Source: Dendrobium chrysotoxum | Lineage: Eukaryota; Streptophyta; Magnoliopsida; Asparagales; Orchidaceae | DNA: 64,000 nucleotides | Direction: 5' to 3' | NCBI GenBank assembly: GCA_019925795.1 | Contig: CM034305.1 | Span: 92,726,433 to 92,790,432 of the forward strand | In this document: in pieces, positions 45,201 through 60,200 of the stretch | Numbering within the stretch: the stretch's first letter is position 1 | How the letters are laid out: every line of letters begins with the position of its first letter | Made by a program: the position numbers and the translations under genes | Notes under the pieces: generated by a model | The model's database searches: none | What the model saw: only the letters and a program-made list of their open reading frames with translations | Told to the model about the DNA's origin: nothing

Positions 45201-48200
45201 ACGTATTTATTTATGAGACGTTATATATTATTTATTAGCTTCTCAAATATGATGATTAGCCCTTTTTTCCCTGTAACTGAGGTTTAATCAGGTTTGTAAT
45301 TAAACTTTTTTTTTTTTGCAGAGATTCAAACCTATGAACTTTGATTTAAAGATCAATAGCAATACCAATTAATCACGAGGTTGTTAAGCTGAACTTGTTT
45401 GAGCAAGTAAACTGAGTTAGTTCTTTAACAGTCTATGGGCTTTAAAAGAATCACACTAAAAAGGAAAGTATCACCACAAAGAGAGGAGAACTAACCGTTG
45501 ATGGAAGATAGATTGGAAACATATCCTAAAAATTTCCTCTAAACAATACGGAGGATTGAATAGTATTTATTTAGTTATGGGAGACCAAGATTTCACATAG
45601 GCATAAACCATGATGGTTAATTACAACCCGAGTGTGATACCTAAGACCACGTTTGATTAATGATATTTTTATAATTCAGCAAAGGAGATAAAGTTCATTC
45701 AACACAAGGTTCATAGATTGAAATCCTTCATTGGAAAGGATAGATACCAAGGAATTAGAATATCATTCAAACGAAGGATTAATGAGAATATCATTCAACA
45801 CAAAGAGATAAGCCTCTCATAAAGACACTCTAGGGGAAGATGGGCTGTATAACTTCACAATAATTAAATGGGGTAACTAAGTGAGCTACCGATAAGGACA
45901 TGAATAATAAAAGAATAATGGGATTAATATTATTAGAGAAGACATTGAATTATGACTCAATGAGTTGTACGAAAGAGATGTGTTAGGAATGAAATTATAG
46001 AACATCAAATGACTTTGGATCATTAGAGAAGTCCCAACAAATTTCAAATCAACAGATCGTGCATGATGATAGGAGTTGAGTGTTATGCAAGTTGAGGTCT
46101 CTTAACTCAAGAAAAGAGGCTAAATTATGATGTTCCCAACCCCTCGAGAGGGAGCCGCATGAAAGCGGGGTTAGTAGTACCATATAGGTACATGTCCCAA
46201 AGTTCAAAAGGGGAAGAGGCTTACATGTCCTCAACAATTAAAGGTTGAATGCCAATGCCCATAGCGGACTCACAATATGCTAGAAAATATTTCTTGTTGA
46301 TTGATCAAGATAGTGAGACTTATGAAGTGGTTTATGGCGAGTTCTCTTCTAAGTCTAATACAAGTAATATGATATGCGAGACTATTCTTCTAAAAGTTGG
46401 CAAGATGCTCATAAAAGAAATTACAACCCACTTTTGGGAGATTGGAAAGCCTACGAACACATCATACATTCTCTGGACTAGGAATGTCCCCAAACTCCAC
46501 CTAAGTGAATTTTAAAATAGTGTTGTTAAATCTCAATGCAATATAAGATAAACTGACCTATAGGGAGAAAATGGGTCTTACAATCTTGCGCACAACAGGT
46601 ATATAAGGTTCTTTTATGCAAATGATGATTAAAATATTATCTTAATCTACATGTATGCATGTCTCGGTCTTATAATATGATTAATCGTTAGCAAGCATTT
46701 ATCGACTAGTTTGATTCTATAAACCATGGCACATAGCTTACGCTATGATACCATATCTAACACTTGGCCTTCAGTGGTTTCAACTACTTTTTCGGTTTAT
46801 AGACAAGATAAATGATCATTTTTATAATTTTGTAGAAAAATAGCTGAGTGATTGAGGAATTAAAAGTTGTCATTTTAGTTTTGGTAAAAAATTTGCTCTA
46901 CCAGCCCATCGAAATGCTTAGAAGACTACAAATAATTTATATGGAAAGTAGTAAATCTCTAATTATTTCTAAGAAAGCAATGAAGTCAGGTCATGTATTA
47001 GGGTAGGAGGAAGATAGTAAACATCTGGAATCCTCACCTGTTTGGGCTTTTAACCTAGCATTCCAAGGATTTTGGCTGCATAACATCACAATACATCACA
47101 AAAGTAATTACATAGAAGAAGGTCACTACATTGACTCATTAATATAATACTTATTACAAAATTTTAATAAATCCCTAGGTGTTTGTGCATCAACATTGGC
47201 AAAATAGTGTGATTTTAAGGAAAAATATGCAAGAGCGTAAAATAAGAGGTGCATGTGCATGCAAATTTATTTATATGTGCATGGTAGATAGTACGTACTA
47301 GAACTACATAATTTTCCTAATCCATAAAAATTATATTTAAATTTTGATAGCTAGTTGACCCAAATCAGTAGATCTCGATCAAATCGCTTAGGATGACTTA
47401 GAGAAATGCTGAAAAATTATAGAAATGAATTTTCAAATTTCCTCACTTTTTAACTGGCATTCTTTCCTCATGTCCGCAAATTAAGTGTAATTTTTATAAC
47501 TCTGAAAATATAGGAATTCAGAAATTTTTTTAGAATTGTAATACCTAGGAAAGATTATATGAGATCGAGTTTGGGTCAAAGTTGACCGCTTTACCTCATA
47601 AGTGCTTTCAAAAAGAAAGCAGGCCTCAGTGATCTTATTGGTATTTAAATGAATTAAACTTATTACTAAGTTCCTCATATATGGTGATTTTAATTAATTT
47701 TACTTCTTCCTTAGAATCAACAAAGGAACGTTTCCTGGAAAATTGCCGACCATAGCTATTTTTATAGGGGTGAGGCATGTCGGCTTAATGAGAAATTATT
47801 AGGTGTGGAGTCCGGACGTTACTCTACATTCGGACTCCAATGAAATCCTGACATGTAGATTTTAAATATTTATATTATTTTTCTTGCATCCCGACGACCA
47901 GACCTGATCCAGACACTCGTTTTTAGGTTTTTAAAAAAGAAACTCGCAAAAGTGCCCAAATATTTAGGGTTTTGGTGGGCGGGATATCACCTTTTGATAC
48001 TTGCTGAGAAAAAAAAATGAGAAACGGATGATGAAGATGAAAACTAGTTTGGAGGATGTTGTATTCTCCGAAGAGATGAAAGGCAGTATGTAAAACGTCC
48101 AGGAAAACTTACTACAGCCAACCATGGGAGATAAATTAGGATTATTATCGGTAAATTTTTTAAACTCCTCCCAAGTTTTGCTATAAATATATATATTTTT

Positions 48201-51200
48201 TAACGTTTAGGGTGTATTATTCAAATATTTATATGTTAAATGCCGCGAAGAAGCATGCTTTTGTATAACAACTATGTAAAACAACATTTTTAGATTTTTT
48301 CTGAAAATATAAAGTTTTTTGGGGTTTAAGGTGTATTCTTCAAATTTTTTTATAATGAAATTAGGAAAATTATGTTAGAAATGTATTCATTTTTCCTGAT
48401 ACACATTGTGTATTGCTGTGTACAAGCTTAGATACAAGTTTATAGAAATACACATTATTGTATTTGTTCATTTGAAAGCTTTTTTAGTTTGTACATAACT
48501 GCATATTAGAAAAATTATGTTGGAAATATATTTATTTTTACTGATACACACGGTGTATTGCTGTGTACAAACTTAGATACAAGTTTATAGCAATATACAT
48601 TGTTGTATTTGTTCATTTGAAAGTTTTTTGAGTTTGTACACAACAATGTATTAGGTAAATTATGTTGGAAATATATTTATTTTTTTTGATACACACTATG
48701 TATTGCTGTGTTCAAGCTTAGATACAAGTTTATAACAATACACGTGGTTGTATTTATTCATTTGAAAGCTTTTTGAGTTTGTATACAATTATGTATTAGA
48801 AAAATTATATTGAAAATATGTTTATTTTTCCTAATATATACTTTGTATTGTTGTGTATTACTGTGTACAAACTTAGATATAAGTTTATAGAAAAACACAT
48901 TGTTGTATTTATTCATTTGAAAACTTTTTAAATTTGTACATAGCTGTGTATTAGAAAAATTATGTTGGAAATGTATTTATTTTTTCAGATATACTGTGTA
49001 TTACTGTGTATTATTGTGTACAAGTTTAGATACAAGTTTATAGCAATACACATTATTGTATTTGTTCATTTAAAAGCTTTTTGAGTTTGTATACAATTGT
49101 GTATTAGAAAAATTATGTTAGAAGTGTGTTATTTTTTCTAATACACCCTATGTATTGCTATGTATTATTATGTATTGTTGTGTATAAGCTTATAGCAATA
49201 GGACTCAATGATTTTCTCTTGTACACGGGATGTTTATAATTGTGAGAAGCAAGCATATGATATGTACTGTAGTTATACTCATAATATTTGTTTTAGTGTT
49301 CGCAAAGAACATTACAGTTACTGGCCAAATTCCAGAAAAATCCTGAAAAATAAGATGTAAGGACTTTCATCTGTTCCAAAGCTGGTTTAAGAATGTTATT
49401 GACTTAAATTCCCAATCAAAATTTTAAAAATCAAATACCAGAATGGGGTGTCCCACTATGATTAGATTTACAGTGGATGAATATGAAATTAAGAAGGTGC
49501 AAAAATGTATAGAAAGCCACAATCCAGAATTGGCTAGGCTAGAAGATCAACATCTACTTAGATCATATAGGAATATTAGTGATGAGAAAGCATCAATTCT
49601 TAAATCAATGATAGAAGTCGAGATAAAAATAGTTGATGCATTTACTTGTTTGCCGATGAAGTTGGAGGTATCGAAAATGTTGAATTTTGTAAGAAGGATA
49701 CATATAATTACATTTAGAAAGAAAAAAGAATAAATATTGAATATGGGGATACTAATTCGTTAATTCAACTATTTAAAGATAGACAAGTTGATGACAGGTT
49801 TGCATGGGATGTCCAAATTGATGAATTTGATAGATTGTTGATTTTTTTTGGGTTGATAGGATGGGGAGAATAGATTATGTCTGCTTTGGAGATGTGGTAA
49901 TTTTTATACTAGCTATAGGTTTAATAAATATAATTTAGTCTATACACTATTTGTCGGAATTAATAATCATTGGAAGTATATTTTGCTTGGGGTAGCCTTT
50001 CTATCACAGGAAATAATTGAGTCATTTATGTGGCTGTTTAGAACATTTATAGGAATAATGGGTGATAAATATCCAATACTAATATTTACTGATCAGGACC
50101 AGATAATGGCTAGGGCCATAAAAGTTATATTTCCTCAGACACGTCATAGACTGTGCCAATGGCACATCTTTAAAATAGTTCCATCAAAAGTCTGGTGCTT
50201 CAATAGCAACAACGAAGTTAGAGAATTATTTTATAAGTGTTTGAGCAAGTGTGACTCTAAGGAGGAGTTTGAGAAAATATGGGCTGAAATGATCACAGAA
50301 GGAAGCTTCCACAGCCATGATTGGTTGAAGGAGCTTTACAGGATAAGGAATAAGTGATCAACAACATTCAATAAGGATTATTTTAGCATGGACATTTTAT
50401 CAACATAATGTAGCGAGTCTACTAATAATGTGTGCCATGACATTTTGAAGACAACAAGTTCTATAATTGATTATTTTTTGGGCTTAGAGAGGGTGATGAT
50501 GACTTGACACCGGAATGAATAAGATGAAGATTACAGATGTAGCCAGTCCGAAACATTACCTACAAGAAAAAGCAGACCAATACTAAAGCAAGTTGCTTGA
50601 TTTTATTCAAGAAAATTGTATTCATTTTCTTAAGAATTTTTATAGGGTGTGGGTGGAATGTGTATAGACTATGCCTCAAGTGATTCATCAAAGTTTTTCG
50701 TTAAGAGCGTAGAGAATAAGGATCAGTGAATCCTTTGGACTGTTCAGGGTACCAATCAATGCACCTGTGGGAAGTTTGAGACAATGGGTTTACTATATTC
50801 TTACTGCATGAGAGTTATAAAGCAATTAAATATTGTGAATATCCCTGTGAAGTACCTACTACTGTGATGGTTAGTAAGAGCTAAGAAAGATATATATGCT
50901 GGTCGCATGTTCACATGTTTGGGAAAGAAAGATATGACATCTGAGGAATGTAGTGGTATGATTCAAAAATCATCTCAGCAGATTTGCATATCAAATTAAG
51001 TCAAATACCACAAAAGTGTAGGTCTAAAGGCATCTCTAATGCAAAGTTGAAAGGACACTGGGAGAAGAAGAAAAAACTTAAGAGTAAGAAACCTGTCGTA
51101 GAGACAACTACAATAGAATAGTGTTCTCCATCGAGGTAGATCAAGATCTCAAACATGCCAGAATGCTTCACAAAGGAATTTATTCACGGAGCAACTACCA

Positions 51201-54200
51201 GCCAGCCGACACCTGAACACATGAGGATGATGATGAATATCATTGCCTCAGTGCAAAATGGTTGATGTATACTTATTACATTGTAATAATTGATATTTAA
51301 CACATCCAACAAAATAATTGATGTAAAATTTTATTGTGTATTATAAAAATTCATTGTATGATTGATGTTTGTTGGGAAATTATATGGGAAATGTGATTTT
51401 TTTCTTTGATACATACTGTGTATTATTGTGTATTCCTGTACATTGCTGTGATACAAGTTTATAGCAATACACAGTATGTCAATTTGTTCAGTTGAAAGCT
51501 TTTTCAGCTTGTTCACATATCTGTATTAGAAAAATTATGTGGAAAATGTGATTTTTTTCTCTGATACACACTGTGTATTGAGCTTATAGCAATACACAAT
51601 GTGCCAATTTGTTCAGTTAAAAGCTTTTTTAGCTTGTTCACAATTGTGCATTCGAGAAATTATGTGCGAAATATGATTTTTTCTATGATATACACTGTGT
51701 ATCTTTGATACACACAGTGTTATATTTGTTTATTTGAAACTAGTTTGCACAGTATTGTACCTTGTACTTAGTTATGTATTTGTTAATTTTTCTTGTTGAC
51801 AATTAGCATCGAGTAGCAATTTGCACAGATAGATGAGATAGACAGACTTTATAAATCTTTGCAAAAAATTAATCGAACGAATGTTGTTATTTTGTAAATC
51901 AAACTAAATAATATTCATACAAACTTATTTTATGATTGTACAAAAAGTGACGTATGCCAGTTCGGCCCTAAATTTTTACATTTTTTCTAGTCAATCTTTA
52001 TGGTCATCCTAGTTGACATTCTGATGTTGGATAGCCACCTCCATATATTTGTAGACGAACATACCGTAATCAACGCTATTAATTTTTATCTTGAAAAAAA
52101 AAATTAACTGATTCTGGTTGATATGCTGGTCTCAACTCACGATTTTAGGCAGAATGACCTTATGAATGGGGTTGGGCAAGGAATTGAAGAAATGTCAAAT
52201 ATGTTTCTTCAGCACTCCTACCAGAAGGGTCTAATGTTGATTGTTGATCACTGGTAACAGCATCAGATTGCAACCCTGTACTGAATCTTGATTGACATGC
52301 TCGACATAAATTTTAGTATTCTTTTGAAATTTTGAGTATGACTGACAGATCAAATAAAATGTCCAATACTTGAGCAAAAAAATAGAAATATGCAAAATGT
52401 TTAATACGTGAAGGCTTACCCAATGCAAATAGGAGATATAGGAACGGTTGGTAAATGCCAGGGCGAAGCTTGTTCTTCTCAGCTAGCAGTACGGAGAAAG
52501 CATCCACATGGTTGTTATCCAGGTAATAGTTTGTTATTAGTTTGTCAATTTGAATTCTACAAATTATGATGTTTCTATAGCAGAATATATTGTCAGATTT
52601 GCAAAAAATGTCATGATGAATCACATTGTATAAAAGTTTTAAAATGAAAAAAATAACATTGTATATTGTTATAGCTTATATCAAAGCTTGTACATAGCAA
52701 TACACAACAATACATAGTGTGTCAGAGAAAAAAACACATTTCCCATATAATTTTCGTAATATACAACTGTGAACAAGTTCAAGAAGCTTTTAAATGAACA
52801 AATTCGCACAGTTTGTATTGCTATAAGCTTGTATCATAGCAATACATAGCGTGTATTAGAGAAAAAGAATCACATTTCCCACATAATTTCTCTAATACAC
52901 GGCTATGAACAAGCTCAAAAAGTTTTCAAATGAACAAATTCACACACTGTGTATTGCTATAAGCTTGTATCACAGCAACACAGTGGGTATCAAAAAGAAA
53001 AAATTACATTTCCAATATAATTGAAACTTGTCAGTATACTTTTCAAAAAAACTATCCATGAACTCCCTCATTTCCTTAGTTATCATCTCCTTGCTAATAA
53101 ATTCCATCTTCTTTCTTGCTAGTTTGGCGACGGCATATACTCATCCACTGTAATGGCTGCAGTAGTTGCAGGTATGTGTTGCGTAGGTGGATTTTGTGCT
53201 ATTTGATTGCCTTTTTCCCTCTTCTAACTAGCTGTATAAGGTGTCTTGATTTCATTCTAACGTCGGTCATCCCTATCCTTCACATGATGTGCTATACCCA
53301 TTCTCGGGGTTGCAGCAAATAATTCATCCTTATCTTTGACTGCAGCAGGAGCAAGTACATTTTTCGTAGGTGACTTGATCAAATGTATTATTGGTAGTTC
53401 ATCCTCATCAATGATGCCGACATCAAGAGGAATTACGGTAGCAGGGGCATCCTCAATGATGTCGACAGCATGAGGATTTACAACAGGAGGAGCTTGAATT
53501 ATGATATTAGGGGCTGATGGGCTCGATGAGGACGACTCTGCCGAATGTTGCATTTTATCAACTTTATATGCAACATGTTCCAACAGATTATTTTCAATGA
53601 CAATAACTTTAATTTCTAGCTGTCTATGTTCCAACACGTATTCTTCAACATCAGCAACCCTCATTTCAAGCAAGCCAACCCTTGAGCCAAGCTTGTCCAT
53701 CTCATTTAGCATAGAATTGCACAATATGCGCATTTCTGTGATGGTTTGTTGAAAACTTCGCATGTTTGCATCAAGGGTTTTTGTGCTGCTTGACGACTTC
53801 ATTGGTCTAGGTGGAGAGGGGACTTTTGAGTAGAATGAGGGGGAGAAATCTGCAAGAGATCTGTTTCCTCCTAAGTAACTCCCTGGAGGGAATAAAAAAT
53901 TTGCACAATAGTGATTGTCACAATAAGCTCATAAACAAATCAAATTACTTATCTCATTATGATGTGTGGGGAAGCATATGTACCTACCCATCCTCAAGCT
54001 CATCAAATAATTCTGAGACCTCTATTTCGTTATAAAATAAGTGACTGGCCCATCAAAGGAAACAGGGTCTTGAGTTGTTATCCATAGGGGCTTCGATTGA
54101 TGTATGCTCTAGAAATCAAATCTGCATATAATCAAGTATAACATTAGCCAATAAATTCCAAATGAATTAGTAATCAGAGAGATTCTTAGATGTTGTTAGC

Positions 54201-57200
54201 ATTCACAATGAACAAAGGTACAAATTCATTTATATAACCTAGTGGTTTGGATTTAGTAAACTTTCTGGCAATCCCATCAAACTGACAAACTAAAAAATTC
54301 CTAATTTGGCACTGCCCAGTTGTAAGATGAGAACTCATCTATATTTTGTGCAGCACTAATTAGACTCGTCGGAGTTCTATAATTATGAAATAGAAAGAAT
54401 AAATTGGACAAGATAAATATGATAAATTTATTTACGACAATGACAGATGGAGTTGATTTTTTGAGTCTTGACATCTCATGTTTAGTATCGATTGAAGTAT
54501 ATGTTGATAGTGTCTCGCTTTCCATATTGAATTTAGTTCCTTTGTTTGGTAATCCTGTAATAAGAGTCACGTCATATACAATGAATGGTAGCTCATGCCT
54601 CTTGATGATGAAGCATTACTTTGACATATCCCATAATGACAACAGCATGTATATGAGGGAAACATTTTGTTGGGATGCGAGATCTCCAGAAATTAATTTA
54701 TGTGTAATTCCTTTAATCTATCCTTAAATTCCTTACAAAAAATTTTAACCAAAGAGTTGCAGATAACTCTAAATGTTGATGTTCTGCAACGAAAAGTCAT
54801 CTTTGAAACATACATTTGCAAAATTGTGTATAGGGGTTAACAAAATTTCCATCATAATTTTCCTATGAGAAGATGGTGAGTCACACCTAGAAATGATTAC
54901 AACAAGTCATCACAAGTCAAGAGAACAAGTTATCTCAGGAATGGACATTGGCATGTCATCTCATGGCAAGACGGCAAAACATCCATGAAAAGTTATCCTA
55001 ATATGGGATGACATAAAGTCGCCCCAAAATGGAATGACAAGAAGCTATCTTGCAAAGAGTCGAAAAGTAATTCATAAGGATATAGCTAGTCGTCTCTGAA
55101 GAAACTGTTAGTCATATCATAGAGAGTCAACAAATCATCCTAGAATGACTAGTCATTCTTCAAGAGATGAAAAATCGTCCCGAAATGGGACAATGACAAA
55201 TTCTTCGAGATGACAAGTCATCCAAAGAATGAAGGTGGCAAGTTCTTATAGAGAGTTGACAGATCATCTCAAAATGGGACAATGACAAGTCCTCTCAAAA
55301 TTTGATAGTGGAAATTCATCCCTCAAGAGGTGGAAAGTCATCCCTAAATGTCATGATGAAGGTGTTAACCCTACGAACCACCTGACTCTAGTTTGGATTT
55401 TGATGATAACAAACATATGATTAAAGGCATACAAATAGTAAATTTCAAATAGCTCATTATGGAAGAATTATTTTTTAAGTCTTATTATAATGAATGAATA
55501 TACGAATGTCAAATTCATGATGATATTTAGTTTTGCATTCGCATCATCAGGCTTTCAATTCATTTAGAACAAAAAAAAATTCTTACAGAAATATAAACTC
55601 TTAAGTTCACTGCTCGTAGGACAACTCGCAAAGTTAAGATCAAAATCTAATTTTCTGTTAGCAAGTAGGTAAAGTTAACAAGATTTAAATAACAAAATGA
55701 AATATTCAAATACCCCGATGATGCCACATTTGCAGAAGATATCAATTAAAAGGGACCATGATTTTCAAAATACCCTCAAATTCCAGAGTTTAGAGAGGTA
55801 AATTTAAAACAAAATTTATTCACCCTCCACATTCATTTGTTGAGAGTAATAAATTTGAGAATAATCCTAGCTCATAAAGAGCTAATATCTTGTCAAGCGC
55901 ATTGCTACTATTCATTCTCAATCAATCTCTTGTTAGTAAAGACGTGTATGTGTACTATAACCAAAGATTTTGTTGTTACATGACATCATAGGTAAATGGT
56001 CATGACTAGGGCCCTTTGACCAGGGGATTTTGTTGCTAAATGACACGATTAAATATAGTCACGATCAAAGCTTATAAGTTTTTCAATCGTTAAAAACCCT
56101 CAAATATTCAATTATAGGGTGCGCACTTAATAGGCCATAAAATCCTTTGTTAGCTATGTAAACTTAAATTTGTCCCCTTAAGTCAATCATTTATCTCGGG
56201 TCTATAAGGTTCTCTTGAGCAAAGCAACTCGTGGTTGTCGATATGAATTCTTCAATCAAGTTGGGTCGACTATCTCCTCTAAGTAAGTAGACTATGGATA
56301 ATGACAACTTGGGATGATAGAATTATGGAATCTTAATCGAGGTTGTCATCCTTCCCTTATCCACTTTAAATGTAAGGTGGTACATTTCCAACCTAATACT
56401 ATATTTGCTACTACTATACGTCAGATTATTCGTGCACATTTAATAACTAGCCTTAATTAAAAATTCTCTATTATTACCGCAAGGGATAATTAACCATAAG
56501 GGCTTGCATTTATAGGAAACCCAGAACCAAATTATAAAATCCTCACAAAAATGAGGATGAAATCTCTAGGTGATGTTTTATCTTTAATCTAATTTATCTT
56601 CTGAAATTTTGACTTGGAAAATATCCTAAACTCTCTCAGCAAAGGCTGGGGCGCAAGCTTTCTATTAGGATATGCTTGTAGGAAACAAGAGTATCCCTTG
56701 CTGAAATTTAATTTCATCACTTTGTAAAATAGAACTTGAGACGAACTTGGAAGGAAAACCAGAATCAAACTTCTTTAATTCATAATAGATGAAGAAACAC
56801 AACAAGATACGATGGATCTGCTCTCCCATTGGAGAGAAAGATCCGGCTCTCCCAAAACTCTAGACGCTGTTAGAGCCCAAGAAAAAAACCAAAAACCAGG
56901 AAATTACAACAAAAATAGAGATAAAAAAACCTAACCCTAGCCTCCAAACATATTTAAGCTTTCAAAATTAGGTCAAATCCCAAAACATCCCCTTCTATTT
57001 GAATTTCCCCTCCTAAATCCTCCTTAATTTCCTCTTAATCAAGCTAGTATACCCCACCATCAAGGGCGGCAGGCATGGAGGGTGAAACTTCCCTATTTCG
57101 CCTCTTATAAAATTGGACTTGTCTTAATTAGACAGTTTGGACCGGTCTATCAATACTCCCCTCCCAAAAAGCCACCTTGTCCTTAAGGTGGAAAGAGGAA

Positions 57201-60200
57201 AACTGATGTTTCACCCTCTCATATGGTTCCCAAGTGGCATCATAGTCAAATAAGTTCTTCTACTTAATCAACACTTCCTTAGACTCGCCCTGTCCTTAAT
57301 GAACTCCTTTAAGCTCCAGTGGTTCCAAAACCACCTCCAGATCTTGTGTCAGCGTCCCTGGTAGTTTTGAACTAGCTGCATGATCCCCCATTGCTCTCCT
57401 CAATTGTGATACGTGGAACATTGGATGTATAAAAGCCATCGGGGTTAATTTCAAGCTATAAGCCACTGCTCCAATTCTCTCCAATTCCTCATAAGGGACA
57501 ATATACCTCGGGGCTAACTTCTCATTTCTTCTATTGGCTACTGTCTCTGTCTGTAGGGTCACAGCTTTAAGAATACCTTATCCCCAATGACAAACTAGAT
57601 GTCCTTCCTATGTTCATCCACCGGCTTCTTCATAATTTACTGAGCTCTCAGCAGGTGTTTTTTTAACTCCTTCAGCGCCCTATCCCTTTTCTCCAAGTAC
57701 TGCTCTACTGAAGATACTGGTGTGCGGCTCTGGCCAAAATGTACCAAATGTGGAGGGTTTCTCCCATACAACACCTTGAAAGGAGTCATCTGGGAGGCCG
57801 AGTGGTACGAATTGTTGTATCAGTATTCTGTCCACGCCAGTCACTTGGTCCATACCCTAGGTGTTTTTGAATCAAACACCGCAGGTATGTCTCCAAGCAC
57901 CTATTTATTACTTTTGTATGCTCGTCTGTCTGGGGGTAGTAAGTGGTGCTCCTATTCAGCACTGCCACTTGTAGCCTGAATAGCTCCCTCCAAAAATGAT
58001 TGAGGAGCACCTTATCTCTGTTAGATACTATAGACTCCGGTATCTCATGTAGCCTGACCACCTCCCTGATGAATGTTGCCTCTACCGTCACTATCATGTA
58101 AAGATGTTGTAAGGGGATGAAGTGAGCGTATTTTCTCAATTTGTCAACTACCACCAGAATCACAGTAAACCCCTCCGATTGAGGTAACCCATCAATAAAG
58201 TCTATGGTGATCTCCTCCCACACCCAATCTGGTAGTGCTGGCGGTTAAAGTAAACCCCCCCACCCCCCCGGGAGCCATGTACTTGTTCTGCTGGTACACC
58301 TTATATCTAGCCACCATCTCTTGCACATCCTTGTGCATCCCTTTCCAATGCAGCTCCGCTGCCAGTCTCCTGTATGTTTTATGTACACCAGAATGACCTC
58401 TCACAGCACTCCCGTAGAACTCTTACAGTAGTTGTGGGATATGAACTGAGGTCCGTGGCATCACAAACTCCCCTGATACAGCAGTCTCTCCCCCTCTAAA
58501 GAGTAGCCTGGGTGATTGTTCTCATCTTTTAAAAGATCTGCTCTAATTTTTCCCATCTCCTCATCCTACATACTCTCCTCTTTGATTGCCCCCTAATCCA
58601 GTATCAGCAGTATCGACATGGCCAACTCTTGGAGCTCCCCCATACATCTGGACAGGGCATCCACCTCCTTGTTCTCCAATTCTCGCCAATCATGAATCTC
58701 AAAATCATATCCTAATAGCTTTGACAACCATCTCTGATGCTCCTCAGTCATCATCCTCGACTCCAAAAGGAACTTCAAGCTCCTCTGGTCCGTCCTGACA
58801 ATGAAATGCCGACCCAACAAGTATGGTCGCCACTTCTGAATGGCTAACACAATGGCCATCAATTCCCTCTTATAGACTGACTTCAATCTAGCTCTGACTA
58901 TCAATAACTGGCTAAAGTAGGCTATGGGTCTATGATTCTACATGAGCACGACCCCCAACCCATATCTTGATGCGCCTGTCTCTACCACAAAAATCTGCCT
59001 AAAATCTGAAAGGGCCAAAACCAGAACTGTGGTCATGGCTTTCTTTAGTCTCTCAAAGATCTGTGTAGCTGCCTCTCTCCACAAGAAAATATCCTTCTTT
59101 AGTTGCTCTGTCAATGGCCGAGCTATGATGTTATATCCTCTTACGAATCTCTTGTAGTACCCTGCCAAACCTAGGAACCCTCTCAACTCTCTCAGATTTC
59201 TAGGTAGAAGCCATTGCTGCATTGCCTCAATCTTGGCCCGATCTGCAGCCACCCCCTCTGAAGAAACTACGTGCCCTAAGTATTTAGCACTGGTCTATGT
59301 AAAGCAACACTTCTTCATGTTGGCCCTTAGCTGATGCTCTTGTAATACTTCCAAGACCACCCTCATATGCTCCAAGTGCTCCCCTATTGACCTGCTGTAC
59401 ACCAGGATGTCATTAAAGAAAACCAGTACGAACTTTCAGAGATATGGTTTGAACACCCTATTCATGAGCGACTGGAAAGTTGCAGGGGCATTTGTGAGCC
59501 CGAATGGCATCACTAAGAACTTGTAATGCCTCTCATGTGTCCTGAAAGTAGTCTTCGGGACATCCTCCTCCCTTATCCTGATATGATGGTATCCTGAATT
59601 GAGATCCACCTTGGTGAATACCACTGTTCCACACAACTCATCCAGTAACTTATCAATCATCAGTATGAGAAACTTGTCTAGCATAGTCTCCTTATTTAGA
59701 GCCCGGTAATCAACACAGAATCTCCAGCTCCCGTCCCTTCTTCTTGACCAACAAGACTAGGATAGAAAAAGGACTCACACTCGGTCTGATGATCCCTGCC
59801 TCTAACATCTCTCAAATCAGCTTTTCTATTTCATCCTTCTGAATCTGAGGGTAGCGGTAAGGCCAAACACTAATCTGTGACACCCCTTCCCTTAAGGTGA
59901 TGGCGTGCTCCTGCTCACTTGGTGGTGGTAAACCTTGAGGTGGCTAAAAAACCTCACTAAACTGTTGTATTAGTGGCTATACTGAGAGAGGAATGTCCCC
60001 CCCTTCCTCTAGTCCGATCCCTTCTAAGCTCAGCAGTTCCACAAGAAATCCTCCTCCCACCTCCTATATAGTCCTGGCCTTGGTTTTGAGAGACACCATG
60101 GCCTTGGACAACCCTACATCTCCCTGGATCACCATCATTCTTCCCTCCACCAGTAGCTCTATCGTTAGTGCTCTCCAATTGACCTTAGTATCTCCCAAGG

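Larger units (their letters stand above)
48181..54900. mobile_element. Mutator-like element with FAR1-type transposase and ULP1-like ORF (degenerate)
   Basis: Two convergent pseudogenes, a FAR1-type transposase on + (49230-51265) and a DUF1985/ULP1-like protease on - (about 54880-52040), together with three arrays of one 145-155 bp repeat. This gene pair is known from plant MULEs carrying ULP1-like genes (Kaonashi or KI-MULEs in Arabidopsis). True ends and 9-bp target duplications were not found, so the limits are approximate, and two neighbouring elements cannot be excluded. Confidence 0.6.

Noticed and set aside
46249..46515. 88-codon open frame in the ceramide synthase intron
   Set aside because: Composition is protein-like but no family recognised and no splice context; left as unassigned.
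46700..46790. Minus-strand TGGTATCATAG resembling a retrotransposon primer site
   Set aside because: Only a partial match to the initiator tRNA-Met primer site and no LTR pair was found around it.
48240..49200. Regular repeats considered as a CRISPR array
   Set aside because: Whole 150-bp units are repeated rather than short repeats with unique spacers, and the genome is plant nuclear.
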